Positions 6,589 to 13,509 of a stretch of DNA of 13,966 nucleotides are shown one piece after another (position 1 is the stretch's first letter; the number at the start of each line of letters is the position of its first letter). Source of the DNA: Bacteroidota bacterium. Lineage in GTDB: Bacteria > Bacteroidota > Bacteroidia > CAMBQF01. The position numbers were made by a program, and so were the translations under genes. The notes beneath the pieces are model-generated. The model made no database searches. It saw only the letters and a program-made list of their open reading frames with translations, and was not told the origin of the DNA. The stretch spans positions 1 through 13,966 of the forward strand of contig JAIXUZ010000091.1 in NCBI GenBank assembly GCA_027483285.1, in the 5' to 3' direction.

Positions 6589-8646
6589 TTATTTAGCTCC
6601 GCGCTCATTCATACTGATGCGGGGGAACTTTTCTTCCAATAGCTTTTCTAAAGAGAACAGCTCGTCGCGCAGGCGGGCTGCTTCCATAAAGTCCATTTCT
6701 TTGGCGGCTTTTTCCATACTCTTCTTGGTCTTTTGTATCGACTTTTGAAGCTGGTCTTTGCTCATGTATGCTACTACAGGGTCGGCAGCGGCGTTCATTT
6801 CTTCACGTTCCACATATGCTTTGCTTATATTCTCCCTATCGGCAGCAAAAACCGACTTTTGGTTAAGCTTATCCTTACTCTTGGTAATTTGGGTAGGGGT
6901 AATGCTGTGCATTACGTTATAGGCTACCTGCTTTTCGCGGCGGCGGTTGGTTTCATCAATGGTATGCTGCATGCTATCGGTAATCTTGTCAGCATACATA
7001 ATAACCAAGCCATTTATGTTACGGGCGGCGCGGCCTACCGTTTGCACCAGCGATGTTTGTGAACGAAGGAACCCTTCTTTGTCGGCATCTAATATAGCCA
7101 CCAGCGATACTTCGGGTAAGTCTAATCCCTCGCGCAAAAGGTTAATACCTATCAATACATCAAACATACCCATGCGTAGTTCGCGGAGTATTTCTACACG
7201 TTCCAGCGTTGGCACATCAGAGTGGATATAACGGCAACGTATCTCTACACGGGTAAGGTATTTAGCCAGTTCCTCGGCCATACGTTTGGTAAGGGTGGTA
7301 ACCAATACCCGCTCATCAGCCTGTACACGTTTTTCAATTTCGTCCAGCAGGTCGTCAATTTGGTTTTGGCAAGGGCGTATTTCTATAGTAGGGTCTAATA
7401 AGCCTGTTGGGCGTATAACCTGTTCTACCACCACACCGCCAGATTCCTGCAACTCATATTCAGCCGGCGTAGCGCTTACATATATAATCTGGTTTACCAG
7501 CGTTTCAAACTCTTCAAACTTCAGCGGGCGGTTATCCATAGCAGCAGGCAGGCGGAAGCCATACTCTACCAGGTTGGTTTTGCGCGAGCGGTCGCCACCG
7601 TACATAGCCCGTATTTGGGGAACGGTAACGTGGCTCTCATCTACCACCATTAAAAAATCATCAGGAAAATAGTCAAGCAAACAGAAAGGGCGTGTGCCCG
7701 GTAATCGCCCATCAAAATAGCGCGAGTAGTTTTCTATACCCGAGCAATAGCCCAGTTCGCGCATCATTTCAAGGTCATAGGTAACGCGGTCTTCCAGGCG
7801 TTTTGCTTCCAGCGGCCTGCCTATTTCTTTAAAGTAATCAACCTGCCTAACCATATCATCCTGAATGCGGTATATGGCATCCATCATGGTTTGTTTTGCT
7901 GTAACAAACAGGTTGGCGGGGTAAATATTTATCTTGTCGTGGGTTTCTAATACCTGGTTGGTATGCGGGTCAAAGCTTTCTATTTCTTCAATCTCATCTC
8001 CAAAAAAGTATACGCGGTAGCAATAGTCGGCATAGGCAGGGAATATATCAACAGCATCGCCACGTACACGGAAGTTGCCGTTTTTAAAGTCAGCCTCGGT
8101 GCGGGCATACAATGCCGATACCAAAGAGTGCAAAAATTTATTGCGGCTGATAACCTCACCCTTGCGGGCTTTTACCATATTATCTTTAAACTCGGTAGGG
8201 TTACCCATACCGTATATGCATGATACCGATGATATTACAATAACATCCTCGCGCCCTGAAAGTAGTGCAGACGTTGCAGAAAGACGTAGCTTCTCTATTT
8301 CTTCATTAATAGATAAGTCCTTCTCGATATACGTATTGCTTGATGGTATAAAGGCCTCGGGTTGGTAATAATCGTAATACGATACAAAGAACTCTACCGC
8401 ATTGTCCGGAAAAAACTGCTTAAACTCGCCATACAACTGGGCGGCCAGCGTTTTATTGTGGCTCAGTACCAACGTTGGGCGGTTCACCAAATGCACCACG
8501 TTGGCTACGGTAAATGTTTTGCCGCTACCGGTAACACCTAACAGGGTTTGGGCACGGTCTCCACGCTTTAGGCCTGCAACAAGTTGGCGTATAGCCTCTG
8601 GTTGGTCTCCAGTGGGTTTATATTCTGATGTGAGTTGGAAATTCAA
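6589..8646 (-). CDS. uvrB: Excinuclease ABC subunit UvrB
   Basis: UvrB is the damage-verifying helicase-like subunit of nucleotide excision repair; it is loaded by UvrA and recruits UvrC. The 685-residue protein is full length. Walker A is GVTGSGKT (37-44). The beta-hairpin region YYDYYQPEAFIPSSNTYIEKD starts near 91. The DESH box is at 336-339 (VVDESHVTVPQIRAMYGGDR), the SAT motif IIYVSATP near 387-394, motif VI QTVGRAARN at 535-543, and a C-terminal UVR (UvrC-binding) motif at about 636-675. The start is TTG at 8646-8644: it gives MNFQLTSEYKPTGDQPEAIR, which lines up with the normal UvrB N-terminus. No in-frame ATG exists upstream before a stop. It is transcribed divergently from the TonB-dependent receptor gene and is followed on the same strand by the rimP promoter region, so it is probably monocistronic. 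Confidence 0.98.
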   Translation of the reverse strand: MNFQLTSEYKPTGDQPEAIRQLVAGLKRGDRAQTLLGVTGSGKTFTVANVVHLVNRPTLVLSHNKTLAAQLYGEFKQFFPDNAVEFFVSYYDYYQPEAFIPSSNTYIEKDLSINEEIEKLRLSATSALLSGREDVIVISSVSCIYGMGNPTEFKDNMVKARKGEVISRNKFLHSLVSALYARTEADFKNGNFRVRGDAVDIFPAYADYCYRVYFFGDEIEEIESFDPHTNQVLETHDKINIYPANLFVTAKQTMMDAIYRIQDDMVRQVDYFKEIGRPLEAKRLEDRVTYDLEMMRELGYCSGIENYSRYFDGRLPGTRPFCLLDYFPDDFLMVVDESHVTVPQIRAMYGGDRSRKTNLVEYGFRLPAAMDNRPLKFEEFETLVNQIIYVSATPAEYELQESGGVVVEQVIRPTGLLDPTIEIRPCQNQIDDLLDEIEKRVQADERVLVTTLTKRMAEELAKYLTRVEIRCRYIHSDVPTLERVEILRELRMGMFDVLIGINLLREGLDLPEVSLVAILDADKEGFLRSQTSLVQTVGRAARNINGLVIMYADKITDSMQHTIDETNRRREKQVAYNVMHSITPTQITKSKDKLNQKSVFAADRENISKAYVEREEMNAAADPVVAYMSKDQLQKSIQKTKKSMEKAAKEMDFMEAARLRDELFSLEKLLEEKFPRISMNERGAK

Positions 8647-8666
8647 AGTGATATTATAACAAACAA

Positions 8667-8674
8667 CAAAGATA
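8667..8674 (-). promoter_or_regulatory. Candidate -7 element for uvrB
   Basis: The minus strand reads TATCTTTG here, matching the TAnnTTTG -7 consensus, 20 bases upstream of the uvrB TTG start. No clear TTTG/TTG -33 element lies at the expected distance, where the sequence is A/T-rich. The predicted leader is only about 15 bases. The rest of the 151-base divergent spacer (8647-8797) is AT-rich, and I see no operator repeat in it. Confidence 0.45.
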
Positions 8675-8782
8675 AGGGTTTAAATCAGGTTAAAATAAAA
8701 GTATAGCTTAGCTAAATGGCAATTGTCAACAAAAATGTAAATATCCTGTGGCAATAAAAGCTAATACCAAGCGTTAAGCACT

Positions 8783-8790
8783 TATATTTG
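8783..8790 (+). promoter_or_regulatory. Candidate -7 element just before the TonB-dependent receptor gene
   Basis: TATATTTG matches the TAnnTTTG -7 consensus exactly but ends only 7 bases before the ATG at 8798. Transcription would begin at or within a few bases of the start codon, giving an almost leaderless mRNA. No -33 TTTG is visible 19-21 bases upstream. The match could be chance in AT-rich DNA. Confidence 0.35.
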
Positions 8791-8797
8791 TGGTTTG

Positions 8798-11341
8798 ATG
8801 AAAGGTCTACGTTCGCTGTACATAATTGTTTTACTACTGCTAAGTGCTATGGCATTTGGGCAAACAGCTACCGTTAAGGGTAGGGTTGTTAACGATAAAA
8901 ATGAAGCTATACCAAATGTAATCATTACCGTTAATGGTATAAGTTTAGCTGTTACCGACTTAGATGGCGCATTTACTTTATCATCTCCTGCAGGAAAAGA
9001 AGTTACAATTACTTTCAGGCTTAATAATACCGAACAAAAGCTTATAAAACGGACATTTGCTGTTGATGAAGTTGCCCAGCTAAATATAAAACTGGATGTA
9101 AAAGGGGCAGATATTAATGGTGTTGTAATTGTTGCAGAAAAACCCGGGGTGGCTATAGACCCAATTACCACTGTTACAGTAGCATCGCCAAGTGGTGGGG
9201 TAGAATGGATTATTAAAACCTTACCGGGTGTTACATCTAATAACGAATTATCATCTCAATATTCAGTACGTGGGGGTAGCTACGATGAGAACCTTGTGTA
9301 TATAAATGATATTGAGGTTTACCGTCCTTTCCTTGTCCGTTCTGGCCAGCAAGAGGGTTTAAGCTTTATAAACCCCGATATGGTATCGGGCATTAACTTT
9401 TCAGCCGGTGGCTTTGAAGCGCGTTATGGCGATAAAATGTCGTCGGTACTGGATATTCAATACCGCAGGCCAGCCAGGTTTGGCGGTTCCGCATCGGCTA
9501 GTATATTGGGATTTACCGGCCAGCTGGAAGGTATTTCAAAAGACAACAGGTTTACCTTTTTAGTAGGAGCCCGCCAGCGTACTACACAATACTTGCTTAA
9601 TAGCTTAGATACCAAGGGTAATTACCGTCCATCATCAGCCGATGTACAAGCACAGTTTACGTATGATTTTACAGAGAACCTACAGCTGCAATACCTTGGT
9701 AGTTACTCTCAAAATAAATACCGTGTAGTGCCTACCAACAGGGAAACAACCTTTGGTACGCTTAACGAAGCGCTTCGCCTGCAAATTTATTTTGAAGGGC
9801 AGGAAACCAATAGCTTTGACACCTATATGTCGGCTTTTAGCCTGGTATACAGGGCCAATAAAAACTGGCTGATGAAGTTTATAACATCGGGCTTTAGGTC
9901 GACAGAAGTTGAAAACTCTGATGTATTGGGCCAATACTTTCTTAACGATGTGGAAACCGATTTTGGTTCTGACGATTTTGGCCAGTCTTCTGCGCTATTG
10001 GGGGTAGGGTCTTTTCTTACCCATAACCGCAATAAGCTACAATCGTATATATACAATGTTGAGCATAAATCATACCTTACAATAAATAAGCACCACCTTG
10101 TGTATGGCATTAAGTGGCAGCACGAGCAGTTTAAAGATAAGCTAAATGAGTGGCGTTATGTTGATAGTGCCGATTACTCAGTACCATCGGGCAACGATGA
10201 TATTATTAAGCTGCAGGATGTTTTAAAAACCACGTTGAGTTTATCGTCTAACCGCTTTATGGGGTATGTGCAAGATAGCTATAGCGATACTACTGCTAAA
10301 GGGCATAAGTGGTCTGCTACAGTTGGTGTTAGGGCTAACTATTGGTCGGTAAACCAGCAGTTAGTTATAAGCCCGCGTGTGCAAATATCATTAACCCCAA
10401 AATGGAAAGTAGATACTGTTATAAAGACAAACAGAAAAGGGGTTTTAGATACCATTATCCGTCCGAGAACATGGCAATTTAGGATTGCAGGAGGTTATTA
10501 CTACCAGCCACCATTTTACCGCGAGTTGCGTAGTTTGCAAGGCACGCTTAATACTGATATCAGGGCCCAGCGTTCTATTCATATTATTGGTGGTGCCGAC
10601 CATTATTTTAAAGCCTGGAAACGCGACTTTAAACTATCGGTTGAAGCGTACTACAAATTTTTAAAAGACCTTATACCCTACGAAATTGATAACGTACGAA
10701 TACGTTATTACGCCCAAAACCTGAGCAGTGGGTATACAACAGGTATTGATGCGCGTGTTAACGGCCAGTTTGTAAAAGGTGTAGAGTCGTGGATGAGCTT
10801 ATCAATAATGAAAACAGGCGAAAACCTTAAGAATGATGTGTATTACGACCTTTACGATGCAAATGGTAATAAAATTATCCCTGGCTTTTCAGCCAACCAG
10901 GTAGCGGTTGATACAGTAAAATATAACCCCGGGCTTATTCCACGCCCTATGGACCAAAGGGTAACATTCAGTATGTTCTTCCAAGACCATTTACCAAAAT
11001 GGCCTACCTTTAAAATGAACATTACCCTGACGTTTGGTACGGGCTTTCCGTTTGGACCACCCGATTTTAACAGGTATAAAGACACCTTGCGTATGCCCTT
11101 TTACCGCCGTGTAGACATTGGTTTCCAGAAACAATTGATTTCGGATAAAACCAAGTTCCGCGATAAGAGTATGTTCCGCTACTTTAAAAACATGTTTATA
11201 AGCTTAGAAGTATTTAACCTTTTGGGCGTAAACAACACCGTGTCGTACCTGTGGATTAAAGACTTTAGCGGCCGCCAATACGCTATACCCAACTACCTTA
11301 CTAATAGGTTGATAAACCTTAGGTTGTACGCGCAGTTTTAG
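8798..11341 (+). CDS. TonB-dependent outer-membrane receptor with N-terminal carboxypeptidase-like regulatory domain
   Basis: This 847-residue protein is predicted to form a gated beta-barrel in the outer membrane, powered by TonB-ExbBD. A signal peptide lies at residues 1-22 (hydrophobic run, then AMAFGQ). A carboxypeptidase-D-like regulatory beta-sandwich follows at about 23-100 (TVKGRVVNDKNEAIPNVIIT, then TDLDGAFTL). The plug domain lies at about 115-222, with the core SVRGGSYDENLVYINDIEVY at 156-175 and SAGGFEARYGDKMSSVLDI near 202. A barrel of about 620 residues ends in LRLYAQF with a terminal Phe, as outer-membrane proteins need for BAM insertion. No SusD-like lipoprotein gene follows, so this is not a typical SusCD glycan locus, and the ligand is unknown. 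A TTG lies immediately before the ATG at 8798; I chose the ATG because it opens the signal peptide directly. The alpha/beta hydrolase gene begins 5 bases after the stop, implying co-transcription. Confidence 0.92.
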   Translation: MKGLRSLYIIVLLLLSAMAFGQTATVKGRVVNDKNEAIPNVIITVNGISLAVTDLDGAFTLSSPAGKEVTITFRLNNTEQKLIKRTFAVDEVAQLNIKLDVKGADINGVVIVAEKPGVAIDPITTVTVASPSGGVEWIIKTLPGVTSNNELSSQYSVRGGSYDENLVYINDIEVYRPFLVRSGQQEGLSFINPDMVSGINFSAGGFEARYGDKMSSVLDIQYRRPARFGGSASASILGFTGQLEGISKDNRFTFLVGARQRTTQYLLNSLDTKGNYRPSSADVQAQFTYDFTENLQLQYLGSYSQNKYRVVPTNRETTFGTLNEALRLQIYFEGQETNSFDTYMSAFSLVYRANKNWLMKFITSGFRSTEVENSDVLGQYFLNDVETDFGSDDFGQSSALLGVGSFLTHNRNKLQSYIYNVEHKSYLTINKHHLVYGIKWQHEQFKDKLNEWRYVDSADYSVPSGNDDIIKLQDVLKTTLSLSSNRFMGYVQDSYSDTTAKGHKWSATVGVRANYWSVNQQLVISPRVQISLTPKWKVDTVIKTNRKGVLDTIIRPRTWQFRIAGGYYYQPPFYRELRSLQGTLNTDIRAQRSIHIIGGADHYFKAWKRDFKLSVEAYYKFLKDLIPYEIDNVRIRYYAQNLSSGYTTGIDARVNGQFVKGVESWMSLSIMKTGENLKNDVYYDLYDANGNKIIPGFSANQVAVDTVKYNPGLIPRPMDQRVTFSMFFQDHLPKWPTFKMNITLTFGTGFPFGPPDFNRYKDTLRMPFYRRVDIGFQKQLISDKTKFRDKSMFRYFKNMFISLEVFNLLGVNNTVSYLWIKDFSGRQYAIPNYLTNRLINLRLYAQF

Positions 11342-11346
11342 GCCAC

Positions 11347-11994
11347 ATGCCAACTGTTTACTGCATACCCGGCTTAGGTATTGATGAAAGGCTTTTTCAA
11401 CGAACAGAAATACCCGGTTATACCCTTAAGTACATAACATGGATTCTGCCCGATAAAGGCGATACCATGAGTAGCTATGCAGCAAAGCTTTTGCCTCAAA
11501 TAACAGAGGTCACCCCCATAATTATGGGAGTATCGTTAGGTGGCATGCTGGCAACAGAAATAGCCGAACTTATACCCACGAAAAAGGTAATACTAATATC
11601 CAGTTCTAAATGCACCAAAGAGGTGCCCTGGCTTTACCGTATAGCTGGTTTATTGGGCCTGCTTTACATTGTGCCTGTTGCATTGGTAAAGCATATGTAC
11701 ATTATATTTTACTTTTTGTTTGGTGTAAAACATCAATATGATAAAGAACTATTAAAAGCTGTTATCAGGGATACAGACAATACCTTTTTGTTTAGGGCAA
11801 GTAAAATGGTAGCTACGTGGAAACGCTATAACTATAACCCTGCTATTTTGCACATACATGGCACAGCCGATAAAATATTATACCCATTCTCTATTAAGGC
11901 CAACTACTGGGTAAAAGGCGGTGGCCATATGATGGTAATGCTTAACCACAAAGAGGTTAATGCTATTTTAACCAAAATACTTACTGTTATATAG
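11347..11994 (+). CDS. Alpha/beta hydrolase of unknown substrate
   Basis: This is a compact 215-residue alpha/beta hydrolase. An oxyanion-type segment, CIPGLGIDERLF, starts at about residue 6. The nucleophile elbow is GVSLGG with Ser63. The probable acid is Asp175 in HGTADKILY, and the catalytic His194 is in GGGHMMV, so the triad is complete and in order. There is no signal peptide. A strongly hydrophobic stretch at about 97-127 (around GLLGLLYIVPVALV and MYIIFYFLFG) lies where lid or cap helices usually occur, so the enzyme may bind lipid-like substrates or associate with the inner membrane. The gene starts 5 bases after the TonB-dependent receptor stop. Esterase, thioesterase or lipase-like activity is possible, but the sequence does not decide between them. 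Confidence 0.82.
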   Translation: MPTVYCIPGLGIDERLFQRTEIPGYTLKYITWILPDKGDTMSSYAAKLLPQITEVTPIIMGVSLGGMLATEIAELIPTKKVILISSSKCTKEVPWLYRIAGLLGLLYIVPVALVKHMYIIFYFLFGVKHQYDKELLKAVIRDTDNTFLFRASKMVATWKRYNYNPAILHIHGTADKILYPFSIKANYWVKGGGHMMVMLNHKEVNAILTKILTVI

Positions 11995-12001
11995 CTTTGG
12001 T

Positions 12002-12009
12002 TATATTTG
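12002..12009 (+). promoter_or_regulatory. Candidate -7 element before the beta-barrel-like gene
   Basis: TATATTTG, a perfect TAnnTTTG match, ends 17 bases before the ATG at 12027 and begins 7 bases after the hydrolase stop. No good -33 element is seen at about 11980. The gene may have its own promoter in addition to read-through from the receptor and hydrolase genes. Confidence 0.35.
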
Positions 12010-12026
12010 CTCATCAAGCTAAACAA

Positions 12027-12941
12027 ATGAGGAACCTTTACACCCTGATATTATTAGTGTGCAGTATTTTGTCTAACGCCCAAATGGTATCTTATCGTAC
12101 AGAAAATCGTACAGAAAAACTGTCTCCGTTTAAACTATCGGTTACCATTGCGGGCGATAATTTGATACCCCAGTTTGGTGGTATGCTGGAAGGGGTTATA
12201 GCTAACCGCATTTATTACAATGCTATATACCGACGCGATATAACCCGCAACTACTGGATTAAAGAGGGAGACTTGCGCACTGCTAACCCCGAAGTAAAAA
12301 CCAATTACTTTGAAGGGGGACTGGAGTTGTTTTTAAAACGCAGAGTTAATTACGATGGTACCAGCTTAAAGATTGTTACCAGCCAGGAACAGTATGATGA
12401 TGTGATATCAACACGGTATTTCATGGCTAACGCTGATGAAAGAGGGTTGTTTTCTATACGTGGTGGTGTATATTATTACAATAATAACTACTATGTACGC
12501 GATAAAAACGAACGCTATTTAATTTCTAATGCTGATACCTTAAAGCCCGCTATAGGAGACGTTTACCATACTAATGCTACTAATTTAGGGGTGTATGCAG
12601 GGCTTGCGTGGCGCACTGTTGTTAAAGCAAAGGTTACCGCTTACCGTTACTATTGGTTACGCTACTCATCAATAAAATATTATGCTGATTTTATGTATGG
12701 CAAATCGGCTACTGATGTAATAACCCTTAACAACACGGTATACGACCCTGAACAAACCCCCAAAAGCCCATATGGCTGGCGGTTTGGTATACAATCAGAA
12801 CAGCAGGGCTCATCAACCAAACTAGAATTTGGAATGAGGCCAACGTATTATAGTAAGTATAAATACATCAACTACTTTTTACTATCGTTCTCTTTTAACA
12901 TTATTGGCAACGATAAAAACTACAAGCTAAAGAAAGCCTAA
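12027..12941 (+). CDS. Secreted protein of unknown function, probable outer-membrane beta-barrel
   Basis: I do not recognise a named family. The 304-residue product starts with a clear signal peptide (MRNLYTLILLVCSILSNAQ), which is why the ATG at 12027 is preferred to the in-frame TTG at 11997. The mature part has little sign of long helices. It is rich in Tyr, Asn and Arg and in alternating hydrophobic/polar strands, for example IRGGVYYYNNNYYVRD, VVKAKVTAYRYYWLRYSS and the near-terminal YINYFLLSFSFNIIG. Such aromatic-girdled strands suggest a small outer-membrane barrel of perhaps 10-14 strands; this is inference from composition. A 12-base tandem duplication at 12094-12117 repeats RTE near the mature N-terminus. 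The gene begins 32 bases after the hydrolase stop on the same strand and may belong to the receptor-hydrolase unit. Its last four bases overlap the stop of the convergent minus-strand gene. Confidence 0.75.
   Translation: MRNLYTLILLVCSILSNAQMVSYRTENRTEKLSPFKLSVTIAGDNLIPQFGGMLEGVIANRIYYNAIYRRDITRNYWIKEGDLRTANPEVKTNYFEGGLELFLKRRVNYDGTSLKIVTSQEQYDDVISTRYFMANADERGLFSIRGGVYYYNNNYYVRDKNERYLISNADTLKPAIGDVYHTNATNLGVYAGLAWRTVVKAKVTAYRYYWLRYSSIKYYADFMYGKSATDVITLNNTVYDPEQTPKSPYGWRFGIQSEQQGSSTKLEFGMRPTYYSKYKYINYFLLSFSFNIIGNDKNYKLKKA
12094..12117 (+). repeat. Two perfect copies of a 12-base tandem repeat
   Basis: ATCGTACAGAAA occurs twice head to tail, in frame with the enclosing gene, giving the duplicated peptide pattern RTEN/RTEK just after the signal peptide. 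It is a whole number of codons, so the frame is kept. Replication slippage is the simplest origin. Confidence 0.8.
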
Positions 12942-12957
12942 TATATTTTCTGTAGTT
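12918..12957. terminator. Possible weak hairpin across the tail-to-tail gene overlap
   Basis: AACTAC (12918-12923) is complementary to GTAGTT (12952-12957). Inside it, AGAAA (12931-12935) is complementary to TTTCT (12947-12951), with a small one-sided bulge. The structure covers both convergent stop codons. It is AT-rich, and only a short T stretch (CAATTTTAG) follows on the plus strand, so termination here is uncertain. Confidence 0.3.
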
Positions 12958-13507
12958 CAATTTTAGTGTGTTCAACTTTATCTTCTATAGTTATAACCAC
13001 TAAATTATTAATGTGTGCCACAGGGTACTTTTCTTTTGGTGAGCCTTTATGCGATATGGTAATTATTTGCTTCGCCTCGTTAAAGTCCCAATGCTCAGTT
13101 GATTCTACACCTTCTAGTGCAGGTGAAAATGGATAAGCTAAATGTTTCCCGGTTTTATAAATATAAGCTGTTGAAACTAAACTGCCGCCCGGTTCAAAGG
13201 TTATGGTTGTTGAAAGGGCTTTCTTGATGTCTTTGTAGAACAAGCTAATAGCAATAGTGCTATCATTATCATAAGCAATAGGCTCAAAATTGTGGTGTTG
13301 GTTGTAGAAATTAGACGGTACCTGTTTGCTTATTTCTATCAATATATTCTTATTCGATTTTGCAGGGTTGGCAATATCATAAAACAAGGTATCGCTGATA
13401 TACATTTTTGAAATCTGGTATTGGCCCGGTATTTCGCCACTGCTAACCGGTTGTGTAAAGGCGGCAGATGCTATTGCCAGTAACAGGATGGTAAGTGCAT
13501 TTTTCAT
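12938..13507 (-). CDS. Secreted protein of unknown function, paralogue of the adjacent gene
   Basis: The product is 189 residues, starting with a signal peptide (MKNALTILLLAIASAAFTQ, cleavage near residue 19). The mature region looks all-beta. It contains DTLFYDIANPAKSNKNILIEI (about 39-59), DSTIAISLFYKDIKKALSTTI (about 82-102), a strand with HWDFNEAKQIITISHKG, and a closing VVITIEDKVEHTKIEL. The same blocks appear in the same order in the gene starting upstream at the right edge, so the two arose by tandem duplication. The 'HW-F...K-Q...I' pattern followed by short strands resembles small lipocalin-like secreted proteins of Bacteroidota; that is a weak resemblance, not an assignment. The function is unknown. 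Only 2 bases separate it from the upstream paralogue's stop, so translational coupling is likely. Its TAG stop lies inside the 4-base overlap with the convergent plus-strand gene. Confidence 0.85.
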   Translation of the reverse strand: MKNALTILLLAIASAAFTQPVSSGEIPGQYQISKMYISDTLFYDIANPAKSNKNILIEISKQVPSNFYNQHHNFEPIAYDNDSTIAISLFYKDIKKALSTTITFEPGGSLVSTAYIYKTGKHLAYPFSPALEGVESTEHWDFNEAKQIITISHKGSPKEKYPVAHINNLVVITIEDKVEHTKIELQKIY

Positions 13508-13509
13508 TA

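Noticed and set aside
9680..10110. Minus-strand open frames inside the TonB-dependent receptor gene
   Set aside because: They are short, overlap each other in different frames and have no recognisable features; the plus-strand receptor explains the region.
11997..12026. TTG start at 11997 for the barrel-like gene
   Set aside because: It would put ten residues with no signal-peptide character in front of a perfect signal peptide starting at the ATG at 12027.
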